A DNA stretch of 8,110 nt from positions 1 to 8,110 of the forward strand of contig MSXT01000046.1 in assembly GCA_002083595.1 (NCBI GenBank), in the 5' to 3' direction. Each line of letters starts with the position of its first letter. Within the stretch, counting starts at the first letter, position 1. This stretch comes from Proteobacteria bacterium ST_bin16 (GTDB taxonomy: Bacteria; Pseudomonadota; Gammaproteobacteria; Burkholderiales; Nitrosomonadaceae). Position numbers and translations under genes: made by a program. Positions 1-7,000 of the stretch are shown in pieces. The notes under the pieces were generated by a model. The model was not told where the DNA came from, ran no database searches, and saw only the letters and a program-made list of their open reading frames with translations.

Positions 1-12
1 GTCTCTGCTAGT

Positions 13-1086
13 CTAGAGCCATGTATAAATCTTAGGATTCCCAACTTTTAATGCAGACATCATGATCGAGCCGACACTTAAACACCATCTCAATGTTCCT
101 GCATTTTCTTTTCCAGTTTGGAGGAGATGCCCAAGAATTCTAAATATCTCTTGAATTTGCCTGAAAGTAAGCTTAAGTGCTCCAATAAGCTCCGAAATAT
201 TCTTAATCCGGTCATTATCAATACACATGTAACAATTTCTAACTTCCTCATGTGAAAGATAATATTTGACATATTGAAAAATCAAGTGCTGATAATTTTT
301 ATCGTCAGTAGCGGAAAGAGTAACTTCTCGATGTACAAATTTCCGATAATATTCTTCGAAATTAAGATCGATACCAAAGGTAGCTCTGGCGGAATTTTCC
401 AGTTGGCGACGGTCAACAGCTAATATAAAAACAGCCCCTTTAATATCAAAAATATGCTTGATCGTTTCTAGATATGAAATGGCATAATCTGGCCTGCAAC
501 GATCCAATTCATCCACAAGAAACAAAATTTTGGGTAAATTTCCTTCAACAAGCTCCCGAATTGCATTTTTTAGTGAGTCCATGGCATTTCGCCTATGTTC
601 ATAAACTGAAAATGTATCAGGAAAAAAATTTGATTTAGTTTCTCGACTCTTCTTTTTCTTCTCTGCAGTTTCACCGGCTGCTATTGGATCAATCCCAGTC
701 ATAGCTTTAGTTACTTGACCACCAATCGCAGTTGCGAACCAACCTAAATCTTTTGCAGCCTCCATTAATCGATTAGTTGATCTTTCTTTTATATGACCAC
801 AGTTAACTAATGCTGAAATAATGGCAAACAGTGGATCACCATAGTAATCACTTTCCCAAGCATTCAACATGATGACTTGAAGCCCATCTCCATCTTCCTG
901 AGTACTTTTGAGTGAATTCTCCCACATTCGCAGGAAAGTACTTTTTCCTGAACCAAATTTCGAGTTTAAGCCGATCACAAGACTCCCATCGACAAAGTGA
1001 TGCTCGATCGCAATAAATTGTTCGAGCCGTTCAGCAAAATCTTTTAGCCCACCAAGCAAGTCATCATCAAAAGTCTTAATTTTCAT
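13..1086 (-). CDS. KAP-family P-loop NTPase, possibly C-terminally shortened
   Basis: The 357-residue protein is a KAP-family P-loop NTPase. Walker A is FGSGKST at residues 44-50. Walker B with the KAP signature DELDRCRPDYA is at 192-202, followed by IKHIF and LAVDRRQLE (222-230) and the family's YYRKFVHRE segment (247-254). Many KAP proteins carry a transmembrane pair between Walker A and B. Here that region (about 105-155) has only a weakly hydrophobic stretch and then a lysine-rich patch, so the protein is probably cytoplasmic. The ORF stops soon after the conserved NPKIY motif (350-354), where many relatives continue, so it may be shortened. The ATG at 1086 has only a weak ribosome binding site. 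A TATAAC at 1107-1112 lacks a matching -35 box. The DNA is markedly more AT-rich than the rest of the window, suggesting transfer. KAP proteins include the phage-exclusion protein PifA and QatA; a defence role here is inference only. Confidence 0.88.
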   Translation of the reverse strand: MKIKTFDDDLLGGLKDFAERLEQFIAIEHHFVDGSLVIGLNSKFGSGKSTFLRMWENSLKSTQEDGDGLQVIMLNAWESDYYGDPLFAIISALVNCGHIKERSTNRLMEAAKDLGWFATAIGGQVTKAMTGIDPIAAGETAEKKKKSRETKSNFFPDTFSVYEHRRNAMDSLKNAIRELVEGNLPKILFLVDELDRCRPDYAISYLETIKHIFDIKGAVFILAVDRRQLENSARATFGIDLNFEEYYRKFVHREVTLSATDDKNYQHLIFQYVKYYLSHEEVRNCYMCIDNDRIKNISELIGALKLTFRQIQEIFRILGHLLQTGKENAGTLRWCLSVGSIMMSALKVGNPKIYTWL

Positions 1087-1165
1087 TATTTCTAAGTTTT
1101 TACAGTGTTATAAAGACAACCCAGTGCCCTCATAGCTATTTGGTTGTTTGATTAAATTTGACTTA

Positions 1166-1465
1166 TTAGCTATTTGTCATTTTTATCAAACTCAATGTCT
1201 TTAAACCCCATTCGCCTCGAAAATATTGCTCCAGCACACGCTCAAAAACCGATCCCTTCTGAGAAATATTAGCAAAAAACCTGGCACAGGATTGCAACTT
1301 CATATCATCCGGCGAACCGAAGATTTCATGTGCGGAATAGCCATTAGTCGCCAGCAGCGCTCCTGATCGCATAACGTTGCGATCAGGAGCGCTGAATTCA
1401 AAATCATACGGTTGCGCTTGTACGAAACGTTCGAGATCGTATGGATCGTTACTATTGATTATCAC
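1166..1465 (-). pseudogene. DUF1810-family remnant with internal deletion
   Basis: This 99-residue reading frame matches the two ends of the DUF1810 family as I remember it. The N-terminal DPYDLERFVQAQ (residues 7-18) is the family start. Residues about 35-90, including SAHEIFGSPDDMKLQS and FERVLEQYF, are the family C-terminal part. The central part, with the Trp-rich HWMWxxFPQ region and following helices, is absent. Intact members are about 140 residues, so roughly 45-60 residues are missing. In their place is a short segment encoded by a perfect inverted repeat (1355-1394). The start is GTG at 1463-1465, preceded by a purine-rich GGAGAGG ribosome binding site, so the original translation signals survive. 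The frame stays open across the join, so a short protein could still be made, but the lost core makes function unlikely. It is divergent from the secreted His-rich gene that starts at 1578. Confidence 0.72.
1355..1394. repeat. Perfect 16-bp inverted repeat with 8-nt loop
   Basis: The left arm CAGCGCTCCTGATCGC (1355-1370) is the exact reverse complement of the right arm GCGATCAGGAGCGCTG (1379-1394). One more A-T pair (1371/1378) extends the stem to 17 bp with a 6-nt loop. Because of the symmetry both strands encode MRSGAL across it. It has no T-run on either side, so it is not an intrinsic terminator. It lies at the place where the DUF1810 frame lost its centre, suggesting a fold-back or template-switch scar or a tiny inserted palindrome. 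Confidence 0.95.
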
Positions 1466-1528
1466 TTTCCTCTCCTTTGTTGGAAATTATTTATCCGACG
1501 AAACACATTCTGGCACTGCAACTCAATT

Positions 1529-1534
1529 TATAAT
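1529..1534 (+). promoter_or_regulatory. Possible -10 box for the His-rich/membrane operon
   Basis: A perfect TATAAT lies 43 bp before the ATG at 1578, giving a plausible 5' leader of about 37 nt. The sequence at -35 spacing (around 1506-1511) does not resemble TTGACA, so this would be a weak or activator-dependent promoter. Confidence 0.35.
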
Positions 1535-1565
1535 TTGCCTATTTCCCAATTTCAATTGTTACCGT

Positions 1566-1570
1566 GAAGG
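1566..1570 (+). promoter_or_regulatory. Ribosome binding site fixing the start at 1578
   Basis: GAAGG lies 7 nt before the ATG at 1578. The frame is open upstream to an ATG at 1377, but the downstream ATG has this site and is followed immediately by a clean signal peptide, so it is the preferred start. Confidence 0.7.
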
Positions 1571-1577
1571 ATACCGG

Positions 1578-1991
1578 ATGAGAACTATATCGACGTTTAA
1601 AAAATTTTTTTGTGCAACAATATTATCAGGGTGGCTCATGTCGACGCCGCTTGCCATAGCCAGCGGGCTAGTCGAATTACCTGAAGATGCCATCCAGAAG
1701 CTAAAAATAGCCGCCGGATTCGGTTGGGGGATTTTCAGCGGCACGATATACAATGGCAACGACAATCTCCATATCACGCAACTCGTGGTTAGCATGACAC
1801 CGGTGCATGACCATCATCATATGCACATGCATGCGAACATGTCGCATGATGCGAAAGTGCATCACATCGATCTTGACCTGCCACCGCTATCCAAGGGCGC
1901 GCTATCGATGGCTTTGCCCGATGATGTCGCCGGTGTTCATGATTTCAACTGGGAAATTCTAAAAGTGACGGGTTATCCGGTAAACAAATGA
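1578..1991 (+). CDS. Secreted His/Met-rich protein, putative metal binding
   Basis: This 137-residue protein is not one I recognise as a named family. Residues 1-28 form a signal peptide: positively charged start with lysines at 8-9, hydrophobic core, and an AIA cleavage motif at 26-28. The mature protein would be about 109 residues in the periplasm. Residues 77-96 hold nine histidines (77, 79, 80, 81, 83, 85, 90, 95, 96) interleaved with Met 82, 84 and 88, followed by acidic residues. Such mixed His/Met clusters bind copper or other transition metals. H65 and H121 lie outside the cluster. The flanking parts (about 30-75 and 100-137) look folded rather than low-complexity. The stop overlaps the ATG of the next gene (ATGA at 1988-1991), so the two are co-transcribed and probably translationally coupled. 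This suggests it works with that membrane protein, for example as a metal donor or acceptor. The function is inference. Confidence 0.8.
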   Translation: MRTISTFKKFFCATILSGWLMSTPLAIASGLVELPEDAIQKLKIAAGFGWGIFSGTIYNGNDNLHITQLVVSMTPVHDHHHMHMHANMSHDAKVHHIDLDLPPLSKGALSMALPDDVAGVHDFNWEILKVTGYPVNK

Positions 1992-2569
1992 CTGATAATA
2001 TGCAGCAATCGTTGAAAAATATCCGCAATATTCTGCTCTACACGGCGGTAATCTCGCTGATTTCATTGGCGTATTTTATTTACGCTTACTCGGTTCACCC
2101 CATTCCGGAAGAACGCGAAACGTTCCTCACCGAAATCGGTGAAGGGTTTGGCAAAGCGGGGCTGGCGCTGTTGGTATTCATTTATTTCCGCACTTTATTA
2201 AAACTGGCGCTGGGTCAAGGAAAATTAGCGCAGCGCCTGCTCCCGGATTATATTGCTCCGATTGAATCATCGCAGTTGAACCGTTTGTTGATCTGGCTGA
2301 ACCGCACACACATTTATTTCGGTATCGCGGCGGTTGCGGTCATTTTGCTGCACATCGGGATGATGGGATTTTCGCGTTATAGCCATATTCTTTTCTTCCC
2401 GGCATTATTGGCGTTGGTGCTGTGGCAGGGGGTTTTCGGTTTGTTTTTGACCTTGCGCTATTCACCGGTCGAGTTCAAGAAATTTTCCTATTTGGTGCAT
2501 GCGCAATTCGTCACCGGCATCGCGATCGGTGTTTTCGCTCTCTTCGGCCATGTGCTGATCGATGACTGA
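1988..2569 (+). CDS. Five-helix membrane protein, putative b-type haem/ferric-reductase-like
   Basis: The 193-residue protein has five likely membrane helices at about 15-35, 57-74, 107-126, 134-156 and 168-190. Two helices carry histidine pairs: H108 and H122 in the third, H171 and H188 in the fifth. Two helices each giving one histidine near either membrane face is how ferric-reductase-like and cytochrome b561-type proteins hold two stacked haems. H37 and H133 are further possible metal ligands. I see no flavin or NAD(P)H domain, so it would be only a transmembrane electron-transfer module needing a partner. The start overlaps the stop of the upstream His/Met-rich secreted gene and there is no strong ribosome binding site of its own, which implies translational coupling. 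Together they may form a metal reduction or uptake pair. It could instead be a haem-free membrane protein. The haem assignment rests on histidine placement only. Confidence 0.72.
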   Translation: MTDNMQQSLKNIRNILLYTAVISLISLAYFIYAYSVHPIPEERETFLTEIGEGFGKAGLALLVFIYFRTLLKLALGQGKLAQRLLPDYIAPIESSQLNRLLIWLNRTHIYFGIAAVAVILLHIGMMGFSRYSHILFFPALLALVLWQGVFGLFLTLRYSPVEFKKFSYLVHAQFVTGIAIGVFALFGHVLIDD

Positions 2570-2693
2570 TTCCATCTTTCCGTCATTGGCCTGCAATCCT
2601 GCATCCCTATGACCTTAAACCGATTCCCGGCCGCTAACCATCGCTATCGTCCCGTTGCATAGCGGAAGAAAACGATCGCTATCTTCTTTATCG

Positions 2694-2706
2694 ATACACA
2701 GTGTAT
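2694..2706. repeat. Short palindrome ATACAC-A-GTGTAT
   Basis: A perfect 6-bp inverted repeat with one central base lies about 70 bp before the REC-EAL start and overlaps the possible -10 box at 2704-2709. The size and position suit a dimeric regulator's operator, but a repeat this short can occur by chance. Confidence 0.35.
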
Positions 2707-2709
2707 GAT
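2704..2709 (+). promoter_or_regulatory. Possible -10 box for the REC-EAL gene
   Basis: TATGAT matches the sigma-70 -10 consensus at five of six positions and would give a leader of about 60 nt to the ATG at 2776. No recognisable -35 box lies 16-18 bp upstream, so support is weak. Confidence 0.25.
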
Positions 2710-2775
2710 CATGCGCTGATATTCTGAGAATCATTGTATTTGGCATTCCAATCCGTCCCTATTAGAAAAAACCAT

Positions 2776-4008
2776 ATGGATAGCGCATCTCACATTAAGA
2801 TACTGATCCTTGATGACGACACCTTTATGCTCAAGCTACTGTCGCGGATGCTGATCAAGCTGGGTTATAGCGCTATCGCAACGTGTGACAATGGTTCGGA
2901 TGCACTCAAGAAAATCGATCATGCGGATACATGCCCGGATTTGATCCTGCTCGACCTGAATATGCCCGATATGGACGGCATTGAGTTTGTCCGCTATCTG
3001 GTGGATCGCCAATATCACGGCAAGCTTATTTTAGTCAGCGGCGAAGATGAACGGATGTTAAAAACCGCTGAAAGACTGGTCCATGCGCACAAGATATCGA
3101 TGCTCGGCTATGTGCATAAACCCGTCGATCCCGGTAAATTAGCGGAAATTCTGCGGGGATTGACAGCGGATGCATTAAAACCACTGTCACCCAGCCATAA
3201 AATTTATAGCGCGGACGATATTAAATCGGCCATTGCCCGTCAGGAGCTGGTGAATTATTACCAGCCCAAGGTATCGGTTGAAAACGGTGACGTCATTGGC
3301 GTGGAAACACTGGTGCGCTGGCATCACCCGCAAGATGGCGTAATCATGCCGGACCGGTTTATCCACATCGCGGAAGACAATAATCTGATCGACGATCTGA
3401 CACACTTGGTGTTGACACAAGCGATCGTTCAGGCGGGGAAATGGCATCAAAGCGGGCTCACATTGCGCGTGTCCATCAATGTCACCATGGAAAATCTCGC
3501 TTCTTTGAATTTTCAAGACATGGTGGTCAATCTCGTCAACGAGAATAATCTGCCGCCGCAAAAAATCGTTATCGAAATCACCGAAAGTCAGGTTATGGGC
3601 CCGGACGCGCGCATTCCGCTGGAGATTCTCACCCGCCTGCGGCTCAAACGGTTTCATTTGTCCATTGACGATTTCGGCACCGGACACTCATCCCTGGCGC
3701 AACTGCGCGATATCCCATTCAATGAACTGAAGATCGACCAAGGGTTTGTGCATCGCGCCTGGAGCGACGATACCCTGCGCGCCATTTACGATGCCAGCTT
3801 GGCGATGGGCAAACAGCTCGGCATGGACATTGTCGCGGAAGGCGTTGAGGATCGCAACGATTGGAAACTGTTACGCGAGACGGGATGCGATATGGCCCAA
3901 GGCAATTTTATATCCGAACCGCTGCTTGCCGATGACTTGCCCCGCTGGATGGATGAATGGCAAAACAGGGTACGCGCCGGGTTACTGGACAATTCCCCGG
4001 CATCCTAA
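2776..4008 (+). CDS. REC-EAL response regulator, predicted c-di-GMP phosphodiesterase
   Basis: The 410-residue cytoplasmic protein should hydrolyse c-di-GMP under control of phosphorylation. The receiver domain (about 6-128) has the acidic triplet D13-D15, phosphoacceptor D60 in LLDLNMP, S88 and K115. The EAL domain (about 145-395) keeps the catalytic and metal-binding residues: E177 (in VETLVRW, so ETL rather than EAL), N235, E267 in EITES, D298-D299 in DDFGTG, K319 and D321 in LKID, E355 in AEGVE and Q375. It should therefore be active. The order is that of RocR and VieA, though without VieA's C-terminal DNA-binding domain. ATG at 2776 is chosen because the receiver begins directly after it. 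In-frame TTG codons at 2734 and 2740 would add up to 14 residues, and neither choice has a strong ribosome binding site. The hybrid kinase gene converges on it 10 bp away and is the obvious candidate partner. Confidence 0.93.
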   Translation: MDSASHIKILILDDDTFMLKLLSRMLIKLGYSAIATCDNGSDALKKIDHADTCPDLILLDLNMPDMDGIEFVRYLVDRQYHGKLILVSGEDERMLKTAERLVHAHKISMLGYVHKPVDPGKLAEILRGLTADALKPLSPSHKIYSADDIKSAIARQELVNYYQPKVSVENGDVIGVETLVRWHHPQDGVIMPDRFIHIAEDNNLIDDLTHLVLTQAIVQAGKWHQSGLTLRVSINVTMENLASLNFQDMVVNLVNENNLPPQKIVIEITESQVMGPDARIPLEILTRLRLKRFHLSIDDFGTGHSSLAQLRDIPFNELKIDQGFVHRAWSDDTLRAIYDASLAMGKQLGMDIVAEGVEDRNDWKLLRETGCDMAQGNFISEPLLADDLPRWMDEWQNRVRAGLLDNSPAS

Positions 4009-4018
4009 TCAAGCAGTA

Positions 4019-7000
4019 TCAAGCGTTTTCCCCGTCTTGCGCGCATAACTCATCGAGATAGGCTTTGACTGCAATCAGCTGCGCATCAAATTGCGGCAAC
4101 AGCACGGCCAATTCTGCTGCATCGTTCTTTTTCCCAGCTTGCTCCATCGTCGCGCATAGCTCGCCCAGCGCCAGCGCACCCACCGAACGCGCAGACGATT
4201 TCAACTTATGCGCCAATGATCCGGCTGTAGCAAACTGGCCTGCTTGATAGGCGGCGTGCAGTTCGGTTGCGATTTTTTCCGCGCTGGCGCGAAAATCCCG
4301 CAGCATGTCCTGGATCATCGCCGGATCATCGCCGACCAATCTTTCCAGAACCTGCACGTCGACCGGCACTGTGGCCATTTCCATTTCGTGTACGGTCACG
4401 TTTGCGGGAATAACAGACTGCGCCGCTGCAGCCGTTTTTTCACCCGGCAGATACTGTTCCAGAATCCGGCGTAGATCCTCAAGCTGCACCGGTTTGCTCA
4501 GATAATCGTCCATACCGGCATTCAGGCAATGCTCCCTTTCGCCTTTCAGCGCATTGGCGGTCAGCGCGACAATCGGCATGTGCTTCCAGACGGAATTTTG
4601 GGAGCGGATTTCCTGCGTCAATTCAAAACCGTCCATTTCGGGCATATGCAAATCGGTCAACAGCAATGCGTAGTTGCAGTTCTGCAATCGTTTCAACGCT
4701 TCACGCCCATCGTTGGCAATGTCCGCAGCGTAGCCGAGCAAGTTGAGCTGCTGGCGGATGACCTTCTGGTTGATGTCGTTATCCTCCGCCACCAAGATGA
4801 GCTTACCCTGCCGCAAGGCTTCATCGCGCGGCATCGGCACCGGTCCGGATTTCAGTAAATTGACAACCGGTGCGGTTTCCGTGTTCATTTCCACCTTACC
4901 GGCAGCGATCGCCATTGCACGCAATAACGATTGGCGGTACATGACATCGCCGTCCAGCGTAATGATATCGATATCTTCGATACGCGCTTGCCGGCGGCGG
5001 CCGCGTTTGATCACGACAAAGCGCGGTTCGATGGAAGATTGCGATGTTTCCAGCCCGGTTTTCGCTGCGCCTGTTATTTTTTTTGCACGGGCATTAAACG
5101 CGGCACGCAATTCCTTGATGAGTGGCACATGCTGTCCGGCGTCAATGACAACGAGCCATAAGCCCGGCGCAAGCCCTTCAATAAATTGATCAACCCGGTC
5201 AAGATCGGTCACTTGCTCAACCTGTGCACCGGCGCTTTTTAAGTAAACAACCAGATCATTACTCAGACCATCGTTGTCACCCAATATCAAGCAATTCATG
5301 CCCTCCAGATCCTCGATCTTATGATCGGCAACGGCAGCCGCCGGCAGCGGTTTGAAGGGCATTTGTATGATAAAGGTCGAGCCTTGTTCCGGCTCGCTTT
5401 GCACGGTTATTTCCGCATCCATCAGCTCCGCGAGATGATGGGAAATCGCCAAGCCAAGTCCGGTTCCGCCAAAGCGCCTTGTGGTGGAAGGATCGCCTTG
5501 GGAAAACGATTTGAAAAGCTTTTCCTGCGTTTCCTTATCCATGCCAATGCCGTTATCGGTTACCTGGAAGGTCACCAACACCTGATCCGGATTGAATTCC
5601 GTCAATAATACCCGCACCGAGACCTTGCCTTGTTTTTCCTGTTTACTGGAAAACTTGATCGCGTTATTAATGATATTCACCAGTACCTGGCGCAAGCGTA
5701 GCGGATCACCCAAGACATTTTCCGGAATCGCGGGATCGATGAATAACGTCAGTTCCACTTTCTTACTCAGCGCTAAATGCGCCAGCATGCCGCACGCATT
5801 CTCGATGATGCTGGCCAGCGGCATCGGAATTTTTTCGATTTCCAGCTTACCCGCTTCGATTTTGGAGAAATCAAGAATGTCTTCAATAATGGCCAGCAAG
5901 GCATAAGCAGAATCACGGATCAGATTGGCCATTTCCATTTGATAACCGCTCAAACTGGTCTGCCTGAGCACGTCGATCATACCTATCACGCCGTTCATCG
6001 GCGTGCGGATTTCATGGCTCATGGCGGCCAGAAACGCCGATTTGGCTTTACTGGCTTGCTCCGCTTCTATCCGGGCTTGTCTGAGTTCTTTCATGATGTG
6101 CACATGTTCACGGATATCACGCATGACACCGGTAAAATGCCGCTTCCCTGCGACAAAATATTCACTGACCGCAAGATACAATTCAATCCGTTCCCCGTCC
6201 TTGCGCACGCCCTCCACTTCCCGGCCCAAACCGATCCCATGCGAACCGGATAAATAAGCACGGCCGACGTACTCCTGCCCATGCCCGGTACGGCAGTAGT
6301 TTTCCATATAGCCGATATGCTTGCTGCGATCCGGTTCGGGGACGATGATGGAAATATTCTGACCGATCATTTCCTCATGACTGTAACCGAATAATTTCTC
6401 CATCACCGGATTGGCGGACAGAATCGTGCCTATTTCATTGGTGGTAACAACACAATCCACCATATGTTCAACGACCGAACGCATTTCTTCTTCCTTGAGA
6501 GCCAGAGCCGTATTGGCATGTTGCAAATCTTCGGTGCGCTTTGCAACGCGGTGTTCCAGCTCCTGGTTGAGTTGCAGCAGATTTTCTTCCGCCTTGCTGC
6601 GCTCCTGATCGCTGGCATTCAGCCGCTCCACCATGAAGTTGAAGGTATTCGCCAATTGCCGCATTTCATCCCAGCCTTCAATCGCTACGCGCTGATGCAA
6701 ATTACCCGCCGAAATCTCCATGGCGCTACGGTTCAAATGCTTCAGAGGATCGACAACACGGCGGTTAAACAGAACGGCCCCCAATAGCGCAGCGAGTAAC
6801 GTCAAAACCAGAATCATCAAGCCGACATAATGCACTTTGTGCACGGAGGCGAATGCTTCATCGGCATCAATATGCACCACGATGCCCCATCTCATGAGCG
6901 GCAAGTAGCGCCAGGCAGCAACCACTTCCTTGCCGCGGTAATCTAAAGTCAGCGCTCCCCCGGAATCACCGCTCAGGGCATTCCGGATAGACTCCGCAGA

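Noticed and set aside
1511..1540. Possible sigma-54 promoter beginning TGGCAC
   Set aside because: The GG at 1512-1513 has no GC at the required spacing (1524-1525), so the -12 element is absent.
1377..1577. Upstream extension of the His-rich protein to an ATG at 1377
   Set aside because: It would run through the inverted repeat and the DUF1810 remnant, has no ribosome binding site, and buries the clean signal peptide that begins at 1578.
2640..2683. ATCGCTATC occurring twice, 35 bp apart
   Set aside because: Only 9 bp and two copies, with no third copy or symmetry; chance is likely.
3187..3687. 166-codon open frame on the minus strand
   Set aside because: It lies wholly inside the REC-EAL gene, which has conserved catalytic motifs in its frame; the antisense product resembles nothing known.
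4006..4021. Bidirectional terminator between the convergent genes
   Set aside because: The 10-bp gap and flanks show no stable hairpin with T-runs.
5777..6253. 158-codon and other open frames on the plus strand within the kinase gene
   Set aside because: All are antisense shadows of the kinase, whose domains are continuous through the region.
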